A stretch of DNA of 64,000 nucleotides from Candidatus Thiodubiliella endoseptemdiera (GTDB lineage: Bacteria > Pseudomonadota > Gammaproteobacteria > PS1 > Pseudothioglobaceae): the NCBI GenBank assembly GCA_013416635.1, contig JACCHT010000001.1, forward strand, positions 992,001 through 1,056,000. The letters run 5' to 3'. The notes under the pieces were generated by a model. The model was not told the origin of the DNA. It ran no database searches and saw nothing but the letters and a program-made list of their open reading frames with translations. Below are positions 51,392 to 60,307 of the stretch, in pieces; position 1 is the first letter of the stretch, and the number at the start of each line of letters is the position of its first letter. The position numbers and the translations under genes are program-made.

Positions 51392-52033
51392 ATGCGAGTA
51401 AAAAGTAAATGGCATAAAACCCAAGTTAAAACCATCGAAGATATCGGTGGTGCAATGGCGTTCATTTGTTGGCGTATCACCAAAAACCACCTTGAAGACT
51501 TAATCAACGAAGGCTTTGTCATTGAAAAAGAACAAGTTTTCGATGTTATTGCCGAATACTTATGTTTTCTTATTCAGTCCATCGACAGACTAATATTCAA
51601 AACACTCAACACCAAACAACGCCAAGAACTCATTAATAAGCTAGCAAAACAATCGGCGTTTTATTACCAAGAAAACAAAACTGACCGAATTGGCGAAGGC
51701 AACCATTGGAAGGCATTCATCAACACTTACAACCAACGCTCAAAAGACTACTCTGATTATGAATTTATCGGCAATGAACCCGATTATCACTTCCTTAGAT
51801 ACTTTGCTGAAAAAGTTAAATCTGCCATGACTGATGTCGATGAAAAATGGGTTGTTCAACAAATAATTGAAATTCAAGCACCCAAAGCCTTCAAAAAAAT
51901 CAGTGCAAGCGTTGATGACTTGGTTTCAGTTGATAACATCATCTCCAAAACCGAACAAATCAAACTCAAAGAAGAAAAAATCCCCCGTTCTAAACGCAAA
52001 TCTACCCGTTCAGATTTAAAAATATTGCCATAA
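51392..52033 (+). CDS. Hypothetical protein, conserved-looking
   Basis: The 213-residue soluble protein is mostly helical, with no domain I can name. It contains GGAMAFICWRITKNHLEDLIN and EYLCFLIQSIDRLIF in the N-terminal half, and a strongly basic C-terminus (KIPRSKRKSTRSDLKILP). It lies 24 bp after the rhodanese gene in the same direction and could be co-transcribed. The basic tail could bind nucleic acid, but this is speculation. Confidence 0.75.
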   Translation: MRVKSKWHKTQVKTIEDIGGAMAFICWRITKNHLEDLINEGFVIEKEQVFDVIAEYLCFLIQSIDRLIFKTLNTKQRQELINKLAKQSAFYYQENKTDRIGEGNHWKAFINTYNQRSKDYSDYEFIGNEPDYHFLRYFAEKVKSAMTDVDEKWVVQQIIEIQAPKAFKKISASVDDLVSVDNIISKTEQIKLKEEKIPRSKRKSTRSDLKILP

Positions 52034-52181
52034 AATATTAACCAAATATCACAAAACATACAACAACAACTATCAACTTAATCATTGCCGAACTTTTATT
52101 GGGAATCGTTTTACAACAATTACTTGAACCATTATCACCGCCCCGCCTGTTGATATATTTCACCGTAAAGAATGAAATATA

Positions 52182-52342
52182 GAGACCTTTGCATAAATAG
52201 GGATGATTAGCAAAATGACAGATTTTATTAAATTGGAAATTTTTTAAATCCACTCCTAGCAGGGCTAAGGGTGTTTTTAAAAAGTTTGTAATTTGATGAA
52301 AGATGGCGTTTTGATGATTATTCATATTTATGCAAAGGTCTC
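52182..52342 (+). mobile_element. MITE copy 9 (161 bp)
   Basis: The copy has perfect 18-bp terminal repeats. It separates the housekeeping part from the LPS cluster. Flanks ATATA/TACTA do not make a clean duplication. Confidence 0.95.
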
Positions 52343-52494
52343 TACTAACAAAGTTAGGTATTTTGGCATGTGCCTCGCCGTTAACAAACGCCCCCACAGA
52401 GTGATTAACCATCAACTATTTATAACCCTTTATGCCCTGATAGACTCTTACATATCATCAACACAGATTAAAATATTCCCGATAAAATATACTA

Positions 52495-53498
52495 ATGAGA
52501 ATTGCTATTGTTAAACTTTCTGCCTTAGGAGATATTATTCATGCTATGAGTGTATTGCAATTTATTAAGCGGCATTTGCCAGATTCTACGGTCGATTGGG
52601 TAGTGGAGGAAGGTTTTAAAGATGTTTTGGCTAGCAATCCAGATATCAACCAAATTCTTACGGTCAACATTAAAAGAGCGAAAAAAGAAAAATCTTTTAA
52701 ATTACTATTTCAGACTTTAAGAAAGCTTAAAAAGCTTAAAAAATACGATATTGTTATTGATATGCAGGGGTTGCTCAAATCTGCTATTGTCTCTAGCCTC
52801 ATTCCGTCAGAAAAAACTTTTGGCTTTGATAAAGCTTCTTTGCGTGAGAGATTTGCGACGAGTTTTTATTCCGACACTTGTCAGATAAAATATGCTGAAA
52901 ATGTAATTAAACGCAATGCATTTATCGTTTCTAGTGCCTTGGGGCTGATTATTTCACACAATGATATTTTAAATAAACAACCATTTTTGCATTTTAATAA
53001 TAGCTTTAAACCCTACTTTCTGCAAAATGACAGGCCGAATATTGCCTTTGTGCCAGGGGCTTCGTTTGATTCAAGGTTTATCCTGTGGAGAATTTTGGGC
53101 AATTAGCGTTGGCATTGGATGCCAATATTACACTTTTATGGGGTAATGAAAAGGAAAAAATAATGGCTGAAAAGATACAACAAATTGCTCCAGAAGTAAC
53201 GCTTTCTGCTCAATTGTCGTTAGGAGAATTAAAAGCATTCATCGGGCAGATGAATCTTGTGATTGGTGGTGATACGGGTCCAACTCATATGGCTTGGGCG
53301 CTTAACATTCCTTCTATTACACTATTTGGCTCAACACCCGGTTATCGGAATACTTATCTCACTAAAATTAATAAAATTATTGAGTCTAATTCTAAGGTAA
53401 ACCCTAACAAAATCAACAAAGACGATATGTCAATTCAAACTATTGAAGTAGATAATATTACCAATACCGCTAAAGAATTATTGTTTTTGACTGACTAA
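52495..53498 (+). pseudogene. waaC: Lipopolysaccharide heptosyltransferase I, frameshifted
   Basis: WaaC adds the first heptose to Kdo-lipid A. The GT9 fold is clear: MRIAIVKLSALGDIIHAMSV at the start, DIVIDMQGLLKSAIVSSLIP, and in the second piece VIGGDTGPTHMAWALNIPSI. The frame breaks at 53073-53074. With one extra A, FDSKVYPVENFGQLALALD reads straight through, giving one protein of about 334 residues. Ends overlap the 3' end of gmhB by about 29 bp. Because core heptose is normally important and the fix is a single base, a sequence error is a serious possibility. Confidence 0.87.
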
Positions 53499-53988
53499 TT
53501 GAGTTAAGAATAAATTGGGCTTTTGATTTTTTTTCATTAATTTTATGCCCGCTCCTGACTAAAATCGTGTTTTTTATCCCTGCCTTATTTGCTGCAGAAA
53601 TGTCATTCTCCTTATCGCCAATCATCCAAGAATTTTGCATAGCAATATTGTGTTTTTTCTGTGCACTTAGCAGCATACCTGGTTTAGGCTTTCGACATTC
53701 GCAATCATCTTCTGGTGTGTGTGGGCAATAAAACACATCCAAAATATCAACCCCCTGCTGTTTAAACTGCGCCAATACCCAGATATTGAGTTTGTCAAAA
53801 TCATCAGCATTATAATAACCTCTAGCAATACCCGATTGGTTGGTAACAATGATAATTTTGAATCCGAGCTCTTGAAATTGTCGGCAAGCGTCAAACACAC
53901 CGTCAATAAAAATAAAATCCTCTATTTTATAGAGGTAATTTTTTTCTTGGTTAATGACACCATCACGGTCTAAAAAAACAATTCTCAT
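53470..53988 (-). CDS. gmhB: D-glycero-D-manno-heptose 1,7-bisphosphate phosphatase
   Basis: This HAD-family phosphatase of the ADP-heptose pathway has 172 residues: nucleophile motif FLDRDGVINQE (5-15), TNQSGIARGYYN (about 49-60), the zinc site CPHTPEDDCECRKPKPGML with four ligands, and GDKENDISAANKAGI near the C-terminus. It overlaps the next gene (53985) by ATGA and converges with waaC. Together with gmhA (32310) it supplies heptose for the LPS core. Confidence 0.93.
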   Translation of the reverse strand: MRIVFLDRDGVINQEKNYLYKIEDFIFIDGVFDACRQFQELGFKIIIVTNQSGIARGYYNADDFDKLNIWVLAQFKQQGVDILDVFYCPHTPEDDCECRKPKPGMLLSAQKKHNIAMQNSWMIGDKENDISAANKAGIKNTILVRSGHKINEKKSKAQFILNSISQSKTIIL

Positions 53989-54764
53989 TTTAAAATTTCA
54001 CTAGGCTTTTTGTGTGTCCACTTCCCTCTAGGCTTGTCAATATATTGAAAATGTTCATTGGTAAAGTCACCTTGAACACAAACATAGCGATATGACTTAT
54101 CATTAATTGCAATCTTACTTTGTTTGATAGCATCGCTAAAAGGCACAGGTCCAGTCAGTGAAAAGACACCGACAACTTGATTGCTGTTAATGTTTTCAAG
54201 AATAATTTCAGTGGCTTTTTCTAAAATTGGATGATTTTTCTGGGAGGCGATAAAATAGTTAGTATGCGTATTGTCACTTCCTTTAAGAATAAAAAGTTCC
54301 TTATCTGTTTTTTTAATAAGACCTGATAATGGAAAAACCAGGTGTGCATCAATATCCATATAAATACCGCCCAAATGCTGCAACACCAATAAACGCCATA
54401 AATCAGCCTGTGCTGCACCGTCATTTAAACGCTCATAGGCTTTAACTATATCAGCACCAGTATTTTCTTTGATAAAAATCAGACGATCTTCAGTGCTAAC
54501 ATAATGATAATCATAACTAAGGCTCATTAGCCGATTAAACAAATAGTTTAAATAAATTGGTAAACTTACTCGATTAGTGTAGTTAGTTTGCCAAATTTTT
54601 TTAGGAATAATCTGCTTTTTTCCTTGAACAAGTGCTTTACTATATTTGGGTATAGTAAAGCGTTTTTTAGGTAGAAAGAAATGAAAAGGATAGCTGATAA
54701 ATACTTTACTCAAATTACCAATAAGCTTTGAACATCTGTTGCAAGTTAAAATTAATAATGACAT
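53985..54764 (-). CDS. Glycosyltransferase with DxD sugar-binding motif (GT32-like)
   Basis: The 259-residue protein has IPKKIWQTNYTNRV near residue 54 and GAAQADLWRLLVLQHLGGIY, followed by MDIDAH, the DxD metal/nucleotide-sugar site of the Gly_transf_sug (capsular polysaccharide/mannosyltransferase OCH1-like) family. Probably cytoplasmic, adding a sugar to LPS core or surface polysaccharide; the substrate is unknown. Transcribed with gmhB (4-bp overlap). A MITE lies 54 bp upstream of its start. Confidence 0.85.
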   Translation of the reverse strand: MSLLILTCNRCSKLIGNLSKVFISYPFHFFLPKKRFTIPKYSKALVQGKKQIIPKKIWQTNYTNRVSLPIYLNYLFNRLMSLSYDYHYVSTEDRLIFIKENTGADIVKAYERLNDGAAQADLWRLLVLQHLGGIYMDIDAHLVFPLSGLIKKTDKELFILKGSDNTHTNYFIASQKNHPILEKATEIILENINSNQVVGVFSLTGPVPFSDAIKQSKIAINDKSYRYVCVQGDFTNEHFQYIDKPRGKWTHKKPSEILK

Positions 54765-54818
54765 TGAAGTTTTTATAATTGTTTAATAGGAAGTTTACAT
54801 TAAAATGAATATTTTAAA

Positions 54819-54979
54819 GAGACCTTTGCATAAATATGAATAATCATCAAAACACCATCTTTCATCAAATTACAAACTTTTTAAAAACACCCTTAGCCCT
54901 GCTAGGAGTGGATTTAAAAAATTTCCAATTTAATAAAATCTGTCATTTTGCTAATCATCCCTATTTATGCAAAGGTCTC
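54819..54979 (-). mobile_element. MITE copy 10 (161 bp)
   Basis: The copy has perfect 18-bp terminal repeats and a perfect 5-bp target duplication, TTAAA on both sides. It lies between divergent LPS genes, in the place where their promoters would be expected. Confidence 0.97.
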
Positions 54980-54997
54980 TTAAAGTAATTTACAGAC

Positions 54998-55728
54998 ATG
55001 ATTAAACAACAGCTCATTCATACTGACTATCAACCTTTGGTTGACAAAATAGAATATTATTTTGCACAGAGCGATATTGTGTTGCACGATGCGAGGAATA
55101 TAATCAAAGAAGTTGATTTTAACAACGAAATGCTCGTGGTTAAATCATATAAGCAACTGAGCTGGTTTCGCGGGTTTATTTATACTTATTTAAAGAAATC
55201 TAAAGCTTGGAGGGCGTATGAATACGGGCTAAAAATTACCGAATTTACCCCTAAAGTTGTTGCCAGAATTGAATATTTTCAGCCGTTGCTGACAAAAAGT
55301 TATTTAATTTGTTATAAATGTGAAGCAGATTTTAATATGCAAGCACCTTTGTTTAAAACCACCCAGAAAAGCAAATAATTTTTATTAAATTTGCTGAATT
55401 TATTTATCAACTGCATCAAAATAACATCCTTCATCAAGATTTATCTCCGGGTAATATTTTGATTAAAAAAAATCAACTGGGTTATGAGTTTAAAATTATT
55501 GACATCAATCGTATGAATTTTAAAATACTCAACTTACAACAGCGAGCAAAGAATTTTAACAAACTTTGGGCGGATGACATTGATTTAGGCGTTATACTTA
55601 AAGCGTATGCAAAACTAGCTAAATTTGACGAGGTAAGTTTTGTGCAATTAGGCGTTAAATACAATCAGCAAAATAAAGCACGCAAGACACGCAAACGCAA
55701 AATCAAACAGGTATTAGGACTATGGTAA
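54998..55728 (+). pseudogene. LPS core kinase-like protein (WaaP/KdkA/InaA type), frameshifted
   Basis: These kinases phosphorylate sugars of the LPS inner core. The N-terminal piece has VVKSYKQLSWFRGFIYTYLKKSKAWRAYEY split over two motifs: a lysine in the ATP site, then helix C. The second piece has the catalytic loop LHQDLSPGNILI and the metal motif IIDINRMNF. The frame breaks at 55362-55364; adding one C gives TTPEKQIIFIKFAEFIYQLH and one protein of about 243 residues. The last codons overlap the start of the following glycosyltransferase. A sequencing error is possible. Confidence 0.8.
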
Positions 55729-56468
55729 AAAATATCTCTGTTGTTATTATCATTAAAGACGGCGAGAGAACCATTAAATCAACACTTGATGCACTCGTCA
55801 AATTTTCTGATGTCGTGGTCTATGACAATGGTTCAACGGACAATACTTTAGATATAGTCGGTACTTATCCTAATGTTAATCTTATTCAAGGTGATTTTTT
55901 AGGCTTTGGAATGACTAAAAATAAAGCCGCCACTTATGCCAAAAATGATTGGATTTTATCACTAGATGCAGACGAAGTTTTAGGTGCCAACTTTTTAATT
56001 GGCTTGGAAAACCTAGTTTTAAATCAAACAACCGTTTATCAAATCTTTAGACAAAATTTTTATCAACAAAAACACATTAAACACTGTTGGAATAACGACA
56101 AAATAGTACGATTATATCACCGTCAAAAAACCCGATTTACCAACAATAAAGTACATGAAAATGTATTGACTGATGGCTTAAACATCAAGCCCTTAACTGG
56201 TTTTGTTAACCATTATCCATACAGTAATATCAGTGATTTTATCAAAAAATTAGACATTTACTCCAGTGAATTTGCGTTGGACAATGTTGGGAAAAAAACC
56301 TCTTCACCTATAAAAGCAGTGTTTAATTGTGGCTTTTCATTTTTTAAAACCTATTTCCTAAAACGCGGTTTTTTAGATGGGTATGCAGGCTTGGTTATTG
56401 CTTTTTCACACATGGCAACTAATTTTTATAAATATATTAAGTTGTATGAACTTAATCAGAAAAAATGA
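55722..56468 (+). CDS. Family 2 glycosyltransferase (WaaE/KdtX-like)
   Basis: The 248-residue GT-A enzyme has ISVVIIIKDGERTIKSTLDAL at the start, YDNGSTDNTLDIV (about 37-49) and the DAD metal motif in ILSLDADEVLGANFL (about 76-90). Similar to WaaE/KdtX, which adds glucose to heptose I in LPS core; the exact sugar is unproven. Its start overlaps the kinase gene, and its TGA overlaps the next ATG (ATGA), so it lies in a coupled operon. Confidence 0.88.
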   Translation: MVKNISVVIIIKDGERTIKSTLDALVKFSDVVVYDNGSTDNTLDIVGTYPNVNLIQGDFLGFGMTKNKAATYAKNDWILSLDADEVLGANFLIGLENLVLNQTTVYQIFRQNFYQQKHIKHCWNNDKIVRLYHRQKTRFTNNKVHENVLTDGLNIKPLTGFVNHYPYSNISDFIKKLDIYSSEFALDNVGKKTSSPIKAVFNCGFSFFKTYFLKRGFLDGYAGLVIAFSHMATNFYKYIKLYELNQKK

Positions 56469-57406
56469 ATATTCTAATTACTCGTCACGATAAGATTGGT
56501 GATTTTATTACGACCTTGCCTTTATTTTATGTAATAAAAAAAACTTATCCTAATGCCAAAATTTTTGCTTTAGTATCAAATATCAATTTTGAGTTAGCTG
56601 AACAAATTGATTTTATTGATAAAGTTATTTTGTATGATAGAAATCATTTTTGGCAAACGCTAAAGGTAATAAAAAATGCAAATATTGAGGTTAGTATTAG
56701 TGCCTTCATTGATACCCAATTAGGTTGGCTTTTATTTTTAAGTCGTATTAAAACACGCATTGCACCAGCGACAAAAATTGCTCAACTGTTTTTTAACAAA
56801 ACACGCAAACAAAAACGCAGTAAAGTAGAAAAAACTGAATTTGAATACAATCTTGATTTGGCAAAATTACTCAATAAAAACATTTCCCTAGAATTTAAAA
56901 AACCCTTATTAACACTACCCAACAACACAAAATTTAGAGAACAACACCAAATAGACCAAGGCAAAAAAATAGTATTGCTTCATCCTGGATATGGTGGCAG
57001 CAGTGATGGTAATTTGTCGTTAAAAGATTATTTGAGTCTTGCCAAAATAATCAGAAGTAAAGACAACACCCAAATCGTGTGGACTTTCGGACCTGATGAT
57101 TTATCAACAAAAAATCAACTTCAATCAAAAATAAACAAAAAAGATATTATTCACCAGCCAAAAACACTACTTGATTTCTGTAATTTGATAAATAACAGTT
57201 TGCTAATAATTAGCACCTCAACTGGTCCCATGCACCTAGCGGGTGCGCTTAACATACAAACCATTAGTTTTTTTGGCGACAACTTATTTGCCAGCCCCAA
57301 ACGCTGGGCAACAATCAATAATTTAAGTAGGCAACATAATTTCACTGTTGACAAATATTTTAAATTAGCCGATGTAAAGCAACTCATTACAGAAATTTTA
57401 TGTTAA
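56465..57406 (+). CDS. Heptosyltransferase-family (GT9) glycosyltransferase
   Basis: The 313-residue GT9 enzyme starts MNILITRHDKIGDFITTLPL, the family's N-terminal signature, and contains VLLHPGYGGSSDGNLSLKDY (about 170-189) and ISTSTGPMHLAGALNIQTIS (about 252-271), the ADP-heptose-binding region. Likely adds a further heptose or related sugar to the LPS core. It overlaps both neighbours by a few bases. Confidence 0.9.
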   Translation: MNILITRHDKIGDFITTLPLFYVIKKTYPNAKIFALVSNINFELAEQIDFIDKVILYDRNHFWQTLKVIKNANIEVSISAFIDTQLGWLLFLSRIKTRIAPATKIAQLFFNKTRKQKRSKVEKTEFEYNLDLAKLLNKNISLEFKKPLLTLPNNTKFREQHQIDQGKKIVLLHPGYGGSSDGNLSLKDYLSLAKIIRSKDNTQIVWTFGPDDLSTKNQLQSKINKKDIIHQPKTLLDFCNLINNSLLIISTSTGPMHLAGALNIQTISFFGDNLFASPKRWATINNLSRQHNFTVDKYFKLADVKQLITEILC

Positions 57407-58497
57407 GATTTTATCGCACTTACACAACGCCTTTTAAGGAAAAAATACCAACTTTTGTAGAAGTTTTTTTCTTGCGTGTTCCCTTATTTAAAAGATTTTT
57501 AAGATTTTTTGGGCGTTACATATATTCAGAGATTACTTTAAGAGACTCTCAAAAATTAAATACAATCACTAAACAACATAAAAAGATTTTATGGGTGCAA
57601 TGGGTGGATAGTTATTTGGGCGACAGCTTAATGGATTTATCAAGTAGAATCTTGTTAAAGGATAAAGAAATAGATTTATTAACCAAAGAAAATGTGGCTA
57701 ATATTTATCAAAATGATACTATTTTTAGGCATATTTTTACCGATCCAAAGCAATGTGCGTCCAATCAATATGATTTATTAATAATTGACAGTTATAGGCA
57801 ACGCAGTTTAAAGGTTCTTACAAAAGATTTGCTACAATTGCCACATATTTCTTTATACGGTTACTACAATGTTGATGATTTTAATCGTTTATATTTTTCA
57901 TTTTTCCACATTAACAAACTTACTGGCTGTCATTATAACCAACAACAAATAGAACAAATTGCAAAACCATTATTACCAATTAGTAAACAGGACAAGATAA
58001 CCATTTCAAGCCTCAATTTGCCTAATAATTTTATAGCCATTGTCATTGGTTCAGCAAGTGTTGATCGTAATTTTAATAAATGGGATGTGATTGTTGATGC
58101 TATATTTACACAAGATATTGTGGAGAATATTGTTTTGATTGGTGCAAAAAATGCAAAAATTGAAGCAAGAAAAATTCAACGAAAACACCCAAATAAAATA
58201 ATCGATACGACTGGAAGGTGCTCTTTTAATCAAACGGCTCAAATTATTAAGAAATCTAACTTATTAGTCTGTGCTGATGGTGGCTTGTTGCATGCTGCAA
58301 ATGCTGTTCTAACGCCCGTCGTGGCTCTATTCTACCATATTGAGCCGACAACTAGACTCATTAAAATTAATAAATCTATAGCGTTAATGGGCAAAAATAA
58401 TATGGGCCATATTCAATCTGATACAATTATAGAAAAAATACAACTATTACAAAAGGACAGCGAATGGGAAATGAAACAAGAAAAACCAATAAATTAA
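57400..58497 (+). CDS. GT9-like glycosyltransferase, divergent
   Basis: The 365-residue protein has the C-terminal GT9 pattern: NFIAIVIGSASVDRNFNKWD, LIGAKNAKIEARKI and LLVCADGGLLHAANAVLTPV (about 302-321). The N-terminal KDH/GD signature is weak (WVQWVDSYLGDSLMDL). A 60-residue basic, aromatic N-terminal stretch precedes the fold and may associate with the membrane. Overlaps the upstream GT9 gene by 7 bp. Acceptor unknown. A MITE starts 2 bp after the stop. Confidence 0.8.
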   Translation: MLRFYRTYTTPFKEKIPTFVEVFFLRVPLFKRFLRFFGRYIYSEITLRDSQKLNTITKQHKKILWVQWVDSYLGDSLMDLSSRILLKDKEIDLLTKENVANIYQNDTIFRHIFTDPKQCASNQYDLLIIDSYRQRSLKVLTKDLLQLPHISLYGYYNVDDFNRLYFSFFHINKLTGCHYNQQQIEQIAKPLLPISKQDKITISSLNLPNNFIAIVIGSASVDRNFNKWDVIVDAIFTQDIVENIVLIGAKNAKIEARKIQRKHPNKIIDTTGRCSFNQTAQIIKKSNLLVCADGGLLHAANAVLTPVVALFYHIEPTTRLIKINKSIALMGKNNMGHIQSDTIIEKIQLLQKDSEWEMKQEKPIN

Positions 58498-58499
58498 GA

Positions 58500-58660
58500 G
58501 AGACCTTTGCATAAATAGGGATGATTAGCAAAATGACAGATTTTATTAAATTGGAAATTTTTTAAATCCACTCCTAGCAGGGCTAAGGGTGTTTTTAAAA
58601 AGTTTGTAATTTGATGAAAGATGGCGTTTTGATGATTATTCATATTTATGCAAAGGTCTC
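58500..58660 (+). mobile_element. MITE copy 11 (161 bp)
   Basis: The copy has perfect 18-bp terminal repeats and is inserted directly after the GT9-like gene. Flanks TAAGA/ATGTT show no target duplication. Confidence 0.95.
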
Positions 58661-58986
58661 ATGTTGTATTTCTTTTAAAATTAGCACTATACTGTAAAAT
58701 GAACCGATGTTGTATTTTACTGGTTTTTTATTATGGCCCGCTATCTAAAAAGGCAAAAAAATAGCTCTTTCTAAAAGAGGCCTTTGCAGTGAGTAAATAA
58801 TTATTGGTCTTGATAGAATTTTGTAATTAAAAGCAAGTTGTAATATTTGGCAAAACACTCTACTTGCCTTCAACTTGGCTGAATAGAAACCCATTGCCAA
58901 GATGAGTTTTAAAGAAAGATTAGTGGCAATTATTGACAAGCAAGCGTGTAAAATTACTCTAATTGTTTTAATAATCAATATGGCAA
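58661..58986. other. Intergenic stretch with an isolated MITE-like end
   Basis: No supported gene. At 58777-58788, GAGGCCTTTGCA matches the first 12 bases of the MITE terminal repeat with one change, but the following sequence does not match the family. Short readable pieces (MSFKERLVAIIDKQA near 58902) are not enough to call a gene. It could be a ruined insertion sequence related to the MITE parent. Confidence 0.4.
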
Positions 58987-59820
58987 ATGGATAAAAAATG
59001 TAATTTTCCAATTGAAGGCATACACAGACATGTTGTCAAGTATATTCGATCATTACCCGACCTTTCAGGGAAAACAGTATTAGACATTCCTTGTGGCAAT
59101 GGCAAGGCCAGTTGTGAATTCAAAAGAAAAGGTGCTAAGGTTATTGCGCTTGACTTGTTCCCAGAATTTATGGAAGTACCAGGCATAGAGGCAAAATATG
59201 CCGATTTATCAGAAAAATTACCAATAGAAGACGAGTCAATTGATTATATTATCTGTCAAGAAGGAATAGAGCACATCCCAAATCAGTTAAATGTATTGCA
59301 AGAGTTTAATCGTGTGTTGAAAAAAAATGGCATTGCTTTAATTACCACACCAAGCAATTCACACATTAGAGCAAGATTATCACATTTTTTATTTGAAACA
59401 GATTTTTACAAAAGAATGCCACCAACAGAAATTGATGGCATTTGGTTTGCCAATAATACGCAAGATAAACTATATTTTGGACATTTGTTTCTACTAGGTG
59501 TACATCACTTACAGACACTACTTACCATTTCAGGCTTTAAAACCAAACAAAGAATCAAAACAGATGTTGGAAGCACATCATTAATATTGGGTGTGATGCT
59601 ATATCCGATATTCATATTATTTAGTTTGTTGACTTATTTTTCTTACAGAAATAAGAATAAACATATTGATAAAAACATAAGGAGCAAAATATTATGGGAT
59701 AGGGTCAAGTTAAATCTGTTACCAGCAACTTTAATTTATAAAGATATATTTTGGGTTGTTAAAAAGATAGATAACCTTGATGTTATTATTAATCAATTGA
59801 AGTCTATGCAGAGAAATTAA
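58987..59820 (+). CDS. SAM-dependent methyltransferase with C-terminal membrane helix
   Basis: The 277-residue class I methyltransferase has motif I VLDIPCGNGKASCEF (about 31-45), ALDLFPEFM and YIICQEGIEHIPNQLNVLQEF (about 88-108). The C-terminal third has a hydrophobic helix (LILGVMLYPIFILFSLLTYFS), so it is probably membrane-attached. Position inside the polysaccharide cluster suggests methylation of a sugar or lipid-linked precursor. The next gene starts 13 bp downstream. Confidence 0.85.
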   Translation: MDKKCNFPIEGIHRHVVKYIRSLPDLSGKTVLDIPCGNGKASCEFKRKGAKVIALDLFPEFMEVPGIEAKYADLSEKLPIEDESIDYIICQEGIEHIPNQLNVLQEFNRVLKKNGIALITTPSNSHIRARLSHFLFETDFYKRMPPTEIDGIWFANNTQDKLYFGHLFLLGVHHLQTLLTISGFKTKQRIKTDVGSTSLILGVMLYPIFILFSLLTYFSYRNKNKHIDKNIRSKILWDRVKLNLLPATLIYKDIFWVVKKIDNLDVIINQLKSMQRN

Positions 59821-59833
59821 AGACTGTAGTTGC

Positions 59834-60307
59834 ATGAACATTCTACATTTACTATCACAAACACACCTAACAGGGGCTGAGGTGTATGCGGCTGATTTAT
59901 GCAAATATCAAACGCAGTATGGACATCAGTGTTTTATTATTTCGGACACCTTGTCGGTTAAAACTGCTGTTCAGTATTATCCAATGCCAATTCATAATCG
60001 TAGTTATTTAAATCGCTTTCGTAATATCAGGGCGATTATTAAATTTTGTAAAATACATCAAATTAATTTAATTCATACGCATTCTAGGGCGGGCAGTTGG
60101 TTGGTAAATATTGTGCGTTTATTTGTTGATGTTGCTTATATATCAACTATTCATGGGAGGCAAGGTGTACATTTTTCAAGTAAAAGTAAGAATGTATATG
60201 GTCGGCGTATTATTACGGTATGTGAACACTTGCAAATACATATTCGCAATGAGTTGCATATTAATGAAAAGGTATATTTAATTCGGAATATTATTGATGA
60301 ACATTAG
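59834..60307 (+). CDS. GT4-type glycosyltransferase, N-terminal half only
   Basis: The 157 residues match the acceptor-binding half of a GT-B fold glycosyltransferase: MNILHLLSQTHLTGAEVYAA, LIHTHSRAGSWLVNIV, STIHGRQGVHF and ITVCEHLQ. It stops at RNIIDEH, exactly at the hinge where the nucleotide-sugar half should begin. That half starts in the next gene in another frame, overlapping by 14 bp. Either the two halves work as separate subunits, or a deletion at the hinge split one gene. Confidence 0.75.
   Translation: MNILHLLSQTHLTGAEVYAADLCKYQTQYGHQCFIISDTLSVKTAVQYYPMPIHNRSYLNRFRNIRAIIKFCKIHQINLIHTHSRAGSWLVNIVRLFVDVAYISTIHGRQGVHFSSKSKNVYGRRIITVCEHLQIHIRNELHINEKVYLIRNIIDEH

Noticed and set aside
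58745-59011. Minus-strand ORF upstream of the methyltransferase
   Set aside because: It overlaps the true start of the methyltransferase gene, has no recognisable domain and has the composition of random AT-rich DNA.
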